The notes: generated from the sequence alone by a model not told the origin. A stretch of 64,000 nt of DNA from Natronobacillus azotifigens (GCF_026805325.1 NZ_JAPRAT010000009.1:41389-105388), one strand, 5' to 3'. Numbered from the stretch's first letter, positions 55,427-63,817 are shown. Translations and numbers: made by a program.

Positions 55427-55548
55427 AATTCGTGGCGTTGAGCGCCATCCCTCCTTAAAAGAACTTGAAAATCATAATCGTTTTTCCTAAAGCTGTCGGT
55501 GAGGCCTCTGTTTAAAAACCATTGGAAATGCCTCATTGTTTACAGTAG

Positions 55549-55709
55549 GGATAAAGTGAAACTTTAATCAGTGGAGATTTTTTAGTTATTCCCCCACTGA
55601 TTGTTAATTGAACCATTCGGGGTGCTAGCGTCCGTTACTCCCACTTAAACAACTTGCTTTTCTTATTGTTTTGAAGTGGGAGTCTTACGGACGGTTGCTT
55701 CGGGATAAA
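55549..55709 (-). repeat. Family A repeat, reverse copy
   Basis: Plus strand reads ATAAAGTGAAACTTTAATCA, CCCCCACTGATTGTTAATTG, AACCATTCGGGGTGCTAGCG, then hairpin I and GGACGGTTGCTTCGGGATAA. A deletion removed the CCTTTAGG block. The flanks 55427-55548 and 55710-55876 contain no gene. Confidence 0.88.
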
Positions 55710-55876
55710 CTTATATTTATTCAGGAATACTTCAAGGACTTTCGATCATTCACCCGATCAACAATTGGTTGGAAGATCTGAAGGTCATATGAAGTTTTAT
55801 TCTTTATTTCTAATCTTTATCCCTCTATTTCCGATCTCTTTTCCTTTTAAACAATTAGGATGCTATCCCCTGAAAA

Positions 55877-55920
55877 CAAAAAGAACCTTTTCGTGTGTGA
55901 TTCACGAAAAGGCCAAGTTC
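55877..55920 (-). terminator. Terminator downstream of gsaB
   Basis: On the minus strand CCTTTTCGTG pairs with CACGAAAAGG and is followed by TTCTTTTTG. It lies about 175 bases past the gsaB stop. Confidence 0.7.
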
Positions 55921-56094
55921 TTCATGCTTTGAAGGGAAGTCATACAAATTGACAAATAAAAAGCATGAGTTGAAAAATAAATTTCAACGTAAGCATAGCA
56001 CATTTCCAAAATAGAATCAATTCTAAATTTAATAAATATTCAAAATTGTGTATAAAATAGAGAAAATAATGATTAGGTACTAATTCTTTGCCAA

Positions 56095-57390
56095 TTAACG
56101 GATACTCATTTGTTTGAAAGAGTGATCAACTGCTTCCAAAGTTTTGTCAATATCATGCTCTGTATGGGCAATCGTTAAAAACCAAGCCTCATATTTCGAA
56201 GGCGCTAAATTAATACCTTGTCTTAACATGAGGTGAAAGAATTTTCCGAATTGAACGCTGTCAGTTTGTTCTGCTTGCGCATAGTTTTCAATCGTTTTAT
56301 CTGTAAAATAAACGGTTAAGGCTCCTTTCAGACGGTTGACAGTTACAGAAATAGTATGTTTTTTTCCTAAAGCCAATATACCTTTTTCTAATTTATGTCC
56401 TAATTGATCTAGTTTTTCGTAGATGCCAGGTTGTTGAAGTATCTCTAAACAAGCAATTCCAGAAGACATCGATGCAGGATTCCCAGCCATTGTTCCAGCT
56501 TGATAAGCAGGGCCTAAAGGAGCAACTTGTTCCATAATTTCTACTTTCCCACCATAAGCACCGATCGGTAATCCCCCACCAATCACTTTTCCTAAAGCAG
56601 TTAGATCTGGTTCAACCCCAACTAGCTGTTGAGCGCTTCCATAAGTGAATCGGAAAGCCGTTATTACTTCATCATAGATCACTAATGCTCCGCTCTCATG
56701 AGTTAAGCGATTAACTTCTTCAAGAAAGCCTGGCTTTGGTTCGACGATTCCGAAATTACCGACAATCGGTTCTACTAAGACAGCGGCGATTTGATCTCCC
56801 CAGATTTTTAGCGCTTCTTCATACGCGTTGATATCATTAAATGGTACGGTAATAACTTCTTGAGCAGTTCCTTTTGTTACCCCGGCTGAGTCTGGGTTTC
56901 CTAGTGTAGAAGGACCAGAGCCTGCTTGAACAAGCACAATATCACTGTGGCCATGATAACAACCGGCAAACTTAATGATTTTCTCGCGACCTGTATACGC
57001 ACGAGCAACTCGAATCGTTGTCATCACTGCTTCTGTTCCAGAATTAACGAAGCGCACTTTTTCTAAGGAAGGAATTGCTTCTTTTAACATTTTGGCAAAA
57101 GTATTTTCTAATGCAGTGGGCGTTCCAAATAATACGCCGTTTTCTGCGGATTTTGTAATTGCTGCCGTAATATGTGGGTGGGCATGTCCGGTAATGATCG
57201 GACCATAGGCACCTAAATAATCGATATATTTATTTCCGTCCACATCCCAAAAATAAGCACCCGCCCCTTTTTCCATATAAACAGGTGTGCCCCCACCTAC
57301 TCCTTTATATGCGCGAGATGGTGAGTTTACCCCTCCGACAATATGGTCTAGTGCCTCATTATGTAATGCAATTGATTTTGTGAATTCCAT
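56095..57390 (-). CDS. gsaB: Glutamate-1-semialdehyde 2,1-aminomutase
   Basis: 431 aa PLP enzyme converting glutamate-1-semialdehyde to 5-aminolevulinate for haem synthesis. Visible: [64 protein letters not shown] and the PLP lysine in [18 protein letters not shown]. No other hem genes surround it, and its place next to ygaE and bcp matches GsaB, the second copy of the enzyme in bacilli. GGAGGGAAAACG precedes the ATG. Confidence 0.95.
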   Translation of the reverse strand: MEFTKSIALHNEALDHIVGGVNSPSRAYKGVGGGTPVYMEKGAGAYFWDVDGNKYIDYLGAYGPIITGHAHPHITAAITKSAENGVLFGTPTALENTFAKMLKEAIPSLEKVRFVNSGTEAVMTTIRVARAYTGREKIIKFAGCYHGHSDIVLVQAGSGPSTLGNPDSAGVTKGTAQEVITVPFNDINAYEEALKIWGDQIAAVLVEPIVGNFGIVEPKPGFLEEVNRLTHESGALVIYDEVITAFRFTYGSAQQLVGVEPDLTALGKVIGGGLPIGAYGGKVEIMEQVAPLGPAYQAGTMAGNPASMSSGIACLEILQQPGIYEKLDQLGHKLEKGILALGKKHTISVTVNRLKGALTVYFTDKTIENYAQAEQTDSVQFGKFFHLMLRQGINLAPSKYEAWFLTIAHTEHDIDKTLEAVDHSFKQMSIR

Positions 57391-57467
57391 CGTTTTCCCT
57401 CCATTATATATCTTTGTAAATAGTATAGCATTGCCGAGAAAAAATAGAAAAGTTTGCTATTGGTTTC

Positions 57468-57520
57468 TTAATCCTGGAGCAATCGTCCGTAAGACTCCCA
57501 CTTCAAAACAACGAGAATAA
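57468..57520 (+). repeat. Family A fragment
   Basis: Only the left edge and first arm: TTAATCCTGGAGCAATCGTC, CGTAAGACTCCCACTTCAAA, ACAACGAGAATA. The rest is missing, replaced by the promoter region of the ion-channel gene (TATAAT at 57552-57557). Confidence 0.85.
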
Positions 57521-57595
57521 AATATTTGGTTATCACTTTCAGGTAGTCTCGTATAATAGTAATGGACGAGTTTTGGTTAGAACGGAGGGAAAAAC

Positions 57596-58036
57596 ATTAT
57601 TGCATTCATTTCGATTTTTTTAATTTTGGCGTTATTAGGGATGAGTTTACGTTCATTTATCTTTGAACAAGCTCACAAGCGGAGTTATTTTTCCTATGAA
57701 TTATTTTATTCCCTTGTCGTTGTGTACTTTACCGTTATTGTAGCATTTGGGATGCTTTATTTTATTCTTTCCTTACATGAAGTTATTTTGGTTCAGTCAA
57801 ATACGGAAACGCGAGCGCAACAGTCTTTTCTCTCTCTATTGATCGATTGTTTGTACTTTAGTGGGGTAACTTTAATGACAGTAGGTTATGGAGACATAAT
57901 TCCTGTTGGATGGGGGAGGTTACTAGCATTAACACAAGCAATGATCGGTTATTTATTACCAACAGCGTTTTTTTTGAAAATCATTTTAAAAGAATCTTAT
58001 CTGAATGGAGTGAAAAAAGAAGCAGATGATTTGTGA
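57596..58036 (+). CDS. Two-pore-helix potassium channel protein with ATT start
   Basis: 146 aa if started at ATT (57596; a second ATT follows at 57599). No ATG, GTG or TTG lies upstream in frame before a full first membrane helix (IAFISIFLILALLGMSL), and GGAGGG sits six bases before this ATT. A TTG at 57626 would cut that helix and has no ribosome site. Second helix about VVVYFTVIVAFGMLYFILSL; pore loop with filter MTVGYGDIIPVGWGR; last helix AMIGYLLPTAFFLKIIL. This is the K+-channel pore module (Ion_trans_2) without a regulatory RCK domain. Confidence 0.78.
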   Translation: MIAFISIFLILALLGMSLRSFIFEQAHKRSYFSYELFYSLVVVYFTVIVAFGMLYFILSLHEVILVQSNTETRAQQSFLSLLIDCLYFSGVTLMTVGYGDIIPVGWGRLLALTQAMIGYLLPTAFFLKIILKESYLNGVKKEADDL

Positions 58037-58092
58037 ATCGATACTCCTTTCGGTAATCTAAGACTATACAAGTATGTGGGAGGAATGTTCGA

Positions 58093-58563
58093 ATGACAAC
58101 AAAAATTGGACAAAAAGTACCAACTTTTCCTGTTCTGACGAGTGAGGGAAAAGAGGTATCATTGGCAGATTTTCAAGGAAAAGCTATTGTACTTTATTTT
58201 TACCCGAAAGATAATACACCTGGTTGCACAACGCAAGCTTGTTCGTTCCGTGATGATTATGAAAGTTTTGCAGATCTTAATGCTGAAATTATTGGTGTTA
58301 GTCCTGATTCTGCGACGAGCCATCAAAACTTTAAACAAAAGCACGATCTTCCTTTTACGTTGATTGTAGATGAAGATCACCAATTAGCGGAGGCATTTGG
58401 AGCTTGGATATTAAAGAAAAAACCCGATCGTGAGTATTATGGCAATGAACGAGCTACCTTTATCATAGATAAAGACGGTATTATCCGGGAAGAGTATCGT
58501 AAGGTTAAAGTGGATGGTCATACCGAAGAGGCCCTTCAGTTTATTCGAGAACATCTACAATAA
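58093..58563 (+). CDS. bcp: Thioredoxin-dependent thiol peroxidase Bcp
   Basis: 156 aa peroxiredoxin. The motif YPKDNTPGCTTQACSFRDDY carries the peroxidatic Cys and, five residues on, the resolving Cys of atypical 2-Cys Bcp enzymes. Also GVSPDSATSHQNF and ERATFIIDKDGIIREEY. It reduces peroxides at the expense of thioredoxin. Counterpart of B. subtilis YgaF, near perR as there; no PerR box is seen in its short upstream region. GTGGGAGGAATG precedes the ATG. Confidence 0.95.
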   Translation: MTTKIGQKVPTFPVLTSEGKEVSLADFQGKAIVLYFYPKDNTPGCTTQACSFRDDYESFADLNAEIIGVSPDSATSHQNFKQKHDLPFTLIVDEDHQLAEAFGAWILKKKPDREYYGNERATFIIDKDGIIREEYRKVKVDGHTEEALQFIREHLQ

Positions 58564-58580
58564 GGGAGTTTGTCTTGTGC

Positions 58581-58735
58581 TTTATCCCGGGATAACCGTC
58601 CGTAAGGTTCCCGCGTCAAAACAATTGAGAATATCAAGTTGTTTGCGTGGGAGTAACTTGCGGTTCAGGTCATCTTTTAGGAGTAATGATTAGTTGGGGA
58701 AAACTAAAGTCCCTACTGATTGAAGTTTCACTTTT
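58581..58735 (+). repeat. Family A repeat with changed but paired hairpin I
   Basis: TTTATCCCGGGATAACCGTC, CCCGCGTCAAAACAA, TTGTTTGCGTGGGAGTAAC, CAGGTCATCTTTTAG, GATTAGTTGGGG/CCCTACTGATT, TTTCACTTTTA. The arm CCCACTT/AAGTGGG of other copies is CCCGCGT/GCGTGGG here, still able to pair. Confidence 0.87.
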
Positions 58736-58786
58736 AGCTTAGAACAATTATAATAGAAATAGAGCGCAGTAAAGTGGGGTATTATT

Positions 58787-59737
58787 ATGTTAGTATTGTC
58801 AACAACGACATTAACACCAGAATTGCAAAGCAAGTTAACAGAAGCTTATCAAGATCTTACTTTTCAATTCACGGAAAATATTGAACAAGCACAACCATAT
58901 TTATCGGAAGCAAGCATAATTATTACGTATGGTGAAGATTTAACAGATAAGCATATCGAACGCGCGACTCAGTTGAAGTGGATTATGGTTATCTCAGCCG
59001 GAATGGATCAAATGCCATTTGAAGCGATCAAAAAAAGAGGGATACAGGTTACGAATGCTCGCGGGATACACCGAATTCCAATGGCTGAGTATGCAATCGC
59101 CATGTTTCTTCAATTGTACCGAAAGCATGAGGTGTTTTTAGATAAACAAAAAGCTCGTGTTTGGGACCAGTCGGTGGCCACAGAAGAAATCTCCTACCGG
59201 ACAATGACGATTATCGGAGCTGGAGCAATTGGTGAGGAACTTGCTAGGATAGCCAAAGCATTTCATATCAAGACAATTGGTGTTTCGAATCGAGGGCGAG
59301 AGAAGCCTTATTTTGATCAGATATATCAGACGAAAGATACATTGATAGCAATAGAAGAAGCTGATTTTGTTGTATCGATTTTACCTAGCACTTCTGAGAC
59401 GAAAGGTTTTTATCAGGCGGAACATTTCGAGACAATGAAGTCCTCAGCAATCTTTCTTAATATGGGTCGAGGTGATGCGGTAGAAGCAGAAACAATAATC
59501 GAGGCGCTTGATCAAGAGCAAATTTCACATGCAGTACTTGATGTGTTTGAACAAGAACCATTACCAGAAGACCATCCATTGTGGCGACATGAAAAAGTAA
59601 CCTTAACGCCGCATATCTCTGGAAAATCATCAAATTATCTTCCAAGAGCAATGGCTATATTTGAAGAGAATTTAGTTTCCTTTCTAAATGAAGGGCAGTT
59701 TACGGTTAATGTAATTGATCCGAATAGGGGGTATTAA
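58787..59737 (+). CDS. D-2-hydroxyacid dehydrogenase family protein
   Basis: 316 aa. NAD-binding motif IIGAGAIGEELARIAKAF (~residues 142-160), the Arg region MGRGDAVEAETIIEAL, the Glu in DVFEQEPLPEDHPLW and catalytic His TLTPHISGKS. The family reduces 2-keto acids to D-hydroxy acids (glyoxylate/hydroxypyruvate, or phosphoglycerate dehydrogenase-like). Substrate unknown. It ends four bases before the adenosyltransferase gene and probably shares its transcript. GTGGGG before ATG is a modest ribosome site. Confidence 0.88.
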   Translation: MLVLSTTTLTPELQSKLTEAYQDLTFQFTENIEQAQPYLSEASIIITYGEDLTDKHIERATQLKWIMVISAGMDQMPFEAIKKRGIQVTNARGIHRIPMAEYAIAMFLQLYRKHEVFLDKQKARVWDQSVATEEISYRTMTIIGAGAIGEELARIAKAFHIKTIGVSNRGREKPYFDQIYQTKDTLIAIEEADFVVSILPSTSETKGFYQAEHFETMKSSAIFLNMGRGDAVEAETIIEALDQEQISHAVLDVFEQEPLPEDHPLWRHEKVTLTPHISGKSSNYLPRAMAIFEENLVSFLNEGQFTVNVIDPNRGY

Positions 59738-59741
59738 ATTT

Positions 59742-60305
59742 ATGAGCATTTATACACGTACTGGTGATGCAGGTGAAACGGGGTTAATTTCAGGTGTTCG
59801 TGTAGCGAAGAATGACCAGCGTGTCGAGGCGCTTGGAACTTGTGATGAAGCAAATGCGGCAATAGGAGTGGCGATCAGTCATATTGATCAAGGATTAACA
59901 TGGTCATTATCAGAACGGAAAAAATTTCTTGTTTGTATGGAGCGTATACAAAAGTCTTTATTCCACATTGGAGCAGAGCTTGCTTCTCCTGGTGAAGGCA
60001 TGTCGACTTGTTCTGTGACAGAAACGCACGTATTAGATATCGAAAAAGATATTGACAAATGGGAAGAAGAATTACCAGAGCTTACGAAATTTATATTACC
60101 ATCAGGACACCCAACGGCAGCATCCCTGCACCTAGCAAGGACGATTGTTCGTAGAGCAGAACGTGTAGTGGTAGGGATGAAAGGCGAAGTAACAGAATCG
60201 ATTCTTCCTTGTTTAAATCGTTTATCGGATTTATTGTTTGTTGCTGCTCGATATGTCAATCAATTTTGCAGCCATCAAGAAAAAACATTTGAAGCAAATG
60301 AATAA
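59742..60305 (+). CDS. Cob(I)alamin adenosyltransferase (PduO type)
   Basis: 187 aa from ATG 59742 with TAGGGGG upstream inside the previous gene. N-terminal IYTRTGDAGETGLISGVRVAKND is the ATP-binding motif; VEALGTCDEANAAIGVA, FILPSGHPTAASLHLARTIVRRAER and the Arg/Asn cluster near the end (NRLSDLLFVAARYVN) complete the PduO fold. It transfers adenosyl from ATP to cob(I)alamin. Counterpart of YvqK-type proteins. No cobalamin genes adjoin it. Confidence 0.92.
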   Translation: MSIYTRTGDAGETGLISGVRVAKNDQRVEALGTCDEANAAIGVAISHIDQGLTWSLSERKKFLVCMERIQKSLFHIGAELASPGEGMSTCSVTETHVLDIEKDIDKWEEELPELTKFILPSGHPTAASLHLARTIVRRAERVVVGMKGEVTESILPCLNRLSDLLFVAARYVNQFCSHQEKTFEANE

Positions 60306-60375
60306 AGAAATCAGAACTTAAGTTTACCTTTACGTTCCCTTGCTTAAAAGTTTTTCTAGGTTTGTAGTACTTTTA

Positions 60376-60422
60376 TTGACAAAATGTTTATTTAACGGTT
60401 ACACTAATTATAAGCATTATAA
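60376..60422 (+). promoter_or_regulatory. perR promoter with PerR box
   Basis: TTGACA (60376-60381), 18-base spacer, TACACT (60400-60405). TTATAAGCATTATAA (60408-60422) fits the PerR consensus TTATAATNATTATAA with a single mismatch and lies across the expected transcription start. Autoregulation of perR is known in B. subtilis. Confidence 0.8.
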
Positions 60423-60539
60423 TGTAAGAATTGAAGTTAACCAATAACTAAACTTAGTTTATATGAAGAATTAATGAAGGCTTTGTCGGTAATAGTAAGA
60501 CAACTAGAGTAACTTCTATTGGAAAGTGAGGTGGATGGC

Positions 60540-60971
60540 ATGAGTGAAGACAAGTTACAAGAAGCGATAGGAAGATTGAAACACGCCTCCGTTCGGATAA
60601 CCCCCCAACGTCATGCGGTGTTAGATTTCCTGATTAATGCCAAGTCACACCCAACAGCTGATGATATTTATAAGGCATTAGAAGGAAAGTTTCCAAACAT
60701 GAGTGTAGCAACTGTATATAATAATTTACGTGTTTTTCGAGAAATTGGATTGGTTCGTGAATTGACATACGGAGATGCTTCTAGCCGTTTTGATTATAAT
60801 ACATCAAAACACTATCATGTTATTTGTGAATCATGTGGAAAAATTGTTGATTTTGATTATCCAAGCTTGGACGAAGTAGAGTCCTTGGCTGAAAAAGTTA
60901 CAGGATTTGAAGTAAGCCATCACCGGATGGAGATTTACGGTACATGTCCTGACTGTAAAACAACGCATTAA
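60540..60971 (+). CDS. perR: Peroxide-sensing repressor PerR (Fur family)
   Basis: 143 aa from ATG 60540 (GTGAGGTGG just upstream; an earlier in-frame start would include the ribosome site). DNA-binding helix region [30 protein letters not shown]. Structural zinc: C-X2-C twice (CESC and CPDC). Regulatory site: His in NAKSHPTA, Asp in RFDYNT, His-X-His in KHYHVI, and Asp in [12 protein letters not shown], the set that holds Fe or Mn and lets PerR sense H2O2 by histidine oxidation. Targets visible here are perR itself and the metal P-ATPase. Confidence 0.96.
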   Translation: MSEDKLQEAIGRLKHASVRITPQRHAVLDFLINAKSHPTADDIYKALEGKFPNMSVATVYNNLRVFREIGLVRELTYGDASSRFDYNTSKHYHVICESCGKIVDFDYPSLDEVESLAEKVTGFEVSHHRMEIYGTCPDCKTTH

Positions 60972-60974
60972 ATA

Positions 60975-61013
60975 GAACGCCCTTTTCGAGCGAATACTCG
61001 AAGGGGTGTTTTT
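60975..61013 (+). terminator. Terminator of perR
   Basis: AACGCCCTTTTCGAG and CTCGAAGGGGTGTTTTT pair around CGAATA with one bulge. Confidence 0.8.
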
Positions 61014-61179
61014 ATTTATCCCGGAGTAACCGTCCGGAAGACGTACACTTCAAAACAACGAGAATATCAAGTTGTTTAAGCAGTAGTAAAGGCCGAATGG
61101 TTCTTTAGGTCATCCTTTAGAGTTAACAATCAGTGGGGAGAATACTAAAAACCTCTACTGATTGAAGTTTCACTTTATC
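61014..61179 (+). repeat. Family A repeat copy
   Basis: TTATCCCGGAGTAACCGTCC, CACTTCAAAACAACGAGAAT, GTTGTTTAAGCAGTAGTAAA, TTTAGGTCATCCTTTAGAGT, CAATCAGTGGGGAG/CCTCTACTGATTG, TTTCACTTTATC. Arm of hairpin I damaged. Confidence 0.85.
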
Positions 61180-61230
61180 TGTTTGTCAGGTGTTCTAAGA
61201 TTGTTGTTGTGATAATATAAGTATTGTTTA

Positions 61231-61370
61231 TATCGGAGCAATCGTTGGCAACGCTCCTGTTTCAAAAAAACTAGAAAGTTAAAGGTAATCCAGTGGGAGT
61301 GAAGAACGTTAGCAACCCGAAGGATTCGGGTAACAATTCATGGGAAAATGCCTAGTAATCCCAGCTAACT
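61231..61370 (+). repeat. Degenerate family A repeat
   Basis: ATCGGAGCAATCGTTGGCAA, GTTTCAAAAAAACTAGAAAG, CCAGTGGGAGTGAAGAACGT, TAGCAACCCGAAGGATT, AACAATTCATGGGAAAATGC. Second A copy in tandem before ygxA. Confidence 0.6.
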
Positions 61371-61458
61371 TTGTCTATAATAGCAATTTTAAAAAGGAAT
61401 TTAGCATAGTTTGTCGAAAATGTATTATATACAAGAAGACTGTATAGGAGATGAGTTC

Positions 61459-62328
61459 GTGGAAGATTTATTACGACCAATTTACCAAGAGCGAGCAAGT
61501 GATTCGAACACCCTTGGTATCATAATGATGGAAAGAAAAGTGAGTATCAGTCCAATTACGGATAACTTTGATGTGATTTTGTTAGTTATTGTATCGTCAG
61601 CAAATGAGCCATGGTTTGTAAAGCATTATCAAATGCAAGAAAAAACAGCTGCGATGCATATCGTTGAAGAATCACAATTGAATTATTGGATGGATACAGG
61701 GTTCTATCGTCGTATTTTGGAATGGGTAACTAACGGCCAAGTCCTGTTTGATCGAAATGAATATGTGAGTAACTTAAGATTAAACGTAGAAGACTTTCCA
61801 GAGAAAAAACGTGAATTACGAATGGCAATTGAATTTGCAAAGTTAACGAGAAGTTATCGGGAAGCAAAGCAGTTGTTTGCAGGTGGACATACTTTGGATA
61901 CTTATAATAAAGTATTGAGTTCGTTACATAGTTTAGGGAGATTAGCGATTATCGAAAAAGGATACCACCCTGAACTTGTCGTGTGGAGTCAGCTGAAACG
62001 AATTGATCCAGCGACCTATAAGTTATATGAAGAATTATTGACAAGTGATGAGGAAATGGAAAAGCGACTAGAACTTATGTTATTGGCAATTGACTTTGCG
62101 ATTAGTGGTCGCACTAAGGTAGCCTCGAAACATTTATTAGACGTAATGCGTACCAAAAAAGAAACGTGGGCCTTTGGAGATTTGAAGATTCACCCTAGTG
62201 TAGAACCTTATCAATTGGATTTAAGCATGATGATGGATTATCTAATAGAAAAGAATTTTATTCGTGTGGAAAAATTGGAGACAAAAGGTAAAGGTGTTTG
62301 TCACCTTCAATATCAGGTGAATGAATAG
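61459..62328 (+). CDS. ygxA: Nucleotidyltransferase-like protein YgxA
   Basis: 289 aa, GTG start eight bases after AGGAG; an in-frame TTG at 61411 would add 16 residues and has no ribosome site. MEDLLRPIYQERASDSNTLGIIMMERK and SPITDNFDVILLVIV have the nucleotidyltransferase-like D-X-D pattern weakly; the C-terminal half is a winged-helix-like region (DVMRTKKETWAFGDLKIHP). Length and place just before rrn match B. subtilis YgxA. The intervening ygzB of B. subtilis is absent. Function unknown. Confidence 0.87.
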   Translation: MEDLLRPIYQERASDSNTLGIIMMERKVSISPITDNFDVILLVIVSSANEPWFVKHYQMQEKTAAMHIVEESQLNYWMDTGFYRRILEWVTNGQVLFDRNEYVSNLRLNVEDFPEKKRELRMAIEFAKLTRSYREAKQLFAGGHTLDTYNKVLSSLHSLGRLAIIEKGYHPELVVWSQLKRIDPATYKLYEELLTSDEEMEKRLELMLLAIDFAISGRTKVASKHLLDVMRTKKETWAFGDLKIHPSVEPYQLDLSMMMDYLIEKNFIRVEKLETKGKGVCHLQYQVNE

Positions 62329-62542
62329 AATAATATATTATAGAAGTTAAAAAGCCTTGAATGCGTTTTTCAGGGAGTTTGGTTTCTGTCATGATAATAA
62401 GCTATTGCAATGAATGCTATAAACTGAAACTTCAATCAGTCGGGGTTTTAATTTTTTCCCCACTGATTGTTAACCCTAACGGATGACCTAAAGACTTTGA
62501 GGGTTTCAAAGGAGCTAGCTTCTATTGTTTAGGTAAACAACT

Positions 62543-63193
62543 TTAATTTCCAAAAGCGTGGTCATACTCCACCGTCTTTAGACGGTATCCGCTTTTAGCC
62601 TTATCTTTTGATGTCCATACTTAAGGTACGAGGTGAAAAAAGTATGGATGGATATAAAAAGAACAGTCATGCAGTGTATGATATTAAGTATCATGTGGTC
62701 TGGGTAACCAAATATCGATACAAAGTATTGTACGGCCAAATTGCGATAAGTACGAAAGAGTTAATCAGACAAGGTTGTGAAGCAAAAGGAACCACCATTT
62801 TGCAAGGAAGTGTGGGAAAAGAACATATATATTTATTGTTATCATGTCCACCTAGCCTAGCCCCGAGTAAAATTTTGCAATATTTAAAAGAAAGGTCATC
62901 AAGACTGCTTCAAGATCAATTTCCAGAATTGAAAAAGAAATATTGGGGTCAACATTTATGGGCAAAAGGTTATTTTTGTGCCTCGGTTGGCAGGGTTGAT
63001 GAAGAAACGATTAGAAATTATATCGCAAAGCAATCGAGTGAAGAAAAGAACGAAACATTTCGGATTGAAGAATGAGTTTAGTCCAATTAAAGGTTGCTTC
63101 AGCATCTGATCTTTAAGATGACTTCAGTCTTAACAACGACTTTAGTCGTCGACATTCATGTCCAAATCCACCTGCTTGAGCAGGTGGTCGTTT
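62543..63193 (+). mobile_element. IS200/IS605-family insertion element (tnpA only)
   Basis: About 650 bases. The left end has hairpin ACCGTC-TTTA-GACGGT (62571-62586), the right end CCACCTGC-TTGA-GCAGGTGG (63168-63187), and one transposase gene lies between. This subterminal hairpin layout without inverted ends is typical of IS200. No tnpB. Exact borders are uncertain by about ten bases. Confidence 0.85.
62644..63075 (+). CDS. tnpA: IS200-type Y1 transposase TnpA, HUH motif altered
   Basis: 143 aa; ATG at 62644 follows GAGGTGA. YDIKYHVVWVTKYRYKVL, SCPPSLAPSKILQYLKERSSRLL and YWGQHLWAKGYFCASVG place it in the IS200 TnpA family, which cuts single-stranded DNA. The catalytic tyrosine is present (Y126 in IRNYIAKQ). 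The metal-binding HUH motif normally His-X-His reads H61-I-Y63: the codon at 62830-62832 is TAT where CAT is expected. The enzyme is therefore probably impaired although the frame is intact. Confidence 0.92.
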   Translation: MDGYKKNSHAVYDIKYHVVWVTKYRYKVLYGQIAISTKELIRQGCEAKGTTILQGSVGKEHIYLLLSCPPSLAPSKILQYLKERSSRLLQDQFPELKKKYWGQHLWAKGYFCASVGRVDEETIRNYIAKQSSEEKNETFRIEE

Positions 63194-63278
63194 AAGTTTC
63201 TCTATATGTTGAAGTGAGAGTTTTACGGACGGTTGCTCTGGGATAAATTAAGATCTTCTATATATTATTTGGATTAAG

Positions 63279-63324
63279 GAAGAGAAAATAGCGATTTGTT
63301 AAGCTATTATTCTCTTCTTTTTTT
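63279..63324 (+). terminator. Terminator before the rrn operon
   Basis: GAAGAGAAAATAGC pairs with GCTATTATTCTCTTC (one bulge), then seven T. It would keep upstream transcription out of the rRNA operon. Bases 63325-63568 hold nothing I can name. Confidence 0.85.
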
Positions 63325-63568
63325 CAGTAAATGATAAAATCCGTTTAGCTACGGATAACTTTTCGGAACAGATTTATAGCTGCGTTCAGCCCCGAACGCC
63401 AAAACTAGACAATTTCACGAAGCAACCTTTGATAAGTCATCAGCGGTTCGCAAGCAAAATGTGATTCCTTTATCTTGATTGATTTGCTCCAGTTGCTACG
63501 TTTTCGACCGACGCTCTGCGCTTTTGTGCTGTAAAGATTTGTTCGACGAAAAAAGGAAGAGTAATGGG

Positions 63569-63746
63569 ATAAAGTGAAACTTCAATCAGTGTGGTTTTTT
63601 AGGTACGCCCCACTGATTGTTAGCCCTAAAGAATGACCTAAAGGCCTTTGAACTATTCGGGGTGCTAGCGTCCGTTACTCCCACTTAAACAACTTGATAT
63701 TCTCGTTGTTTTGAAGTGAAAGTCTTACGGATGGTTGCTCCGGGAA
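63569..63746 (-). repeat. Family A repeat, reverse full copy
   Basis: ATAAAGTGAAACTTCAATCA, CCCCACTGATTGTTAGCCCT, GATGACCTAAAGGCCTTTGA, TCGGGGTGCTAGCGTCCGTT, TTGATATTCTCGTTGTTTTG, GTCTTACGGATGGTTGCTCC. It ends nine bases before the first rrn promoter. Confidence 0.92.
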
Positions 63747-63754
63747 AAAAAGTA

Positions 63755-63783
63755 TTGACGTCTGATTTGAAATCATGTTATAT
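63755..63783 (+). promoter_or_regulatory. rrn promoter P1
   Basis: TTGACG, 17-base spacer, TTATAT (63778-63783). Confidence 0.75.
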
Positions 63784-63817
63784 TGGTTAACGTTGCTTGA
63801 GCGATTGAATTTATTGA

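Larger units (their letters stand above)
62421..63247 (-). repeat. Family A repeat split by an IS200 element
   Basis: Left part 62421-62542: AACTGAAACTTCAATCAGTC, CCCCACTGATTGTTAACCCT, GATGACCTAAAGACTTTG, TAAACAACTT. Right part about 63194-63247: GTTGAAGTGAGAGTTTTACG, GACGGTTGCTCTGGGATAAA. These are the two sides of hairpin I in reverse orientation with the insertion between its arms. Confidence 0.85.

Noticed and set aside
63325..63568. tRNA or small RNA gene in the gap before the last family A copy.
   Set aside because: Some GC-rich short inverted pieces occur (e.g. GTTCAGCCCCGAACG) but no cloverleaf, T-loop GTTCRA with acceptor stem, or promoter-terminator pair can be made out.
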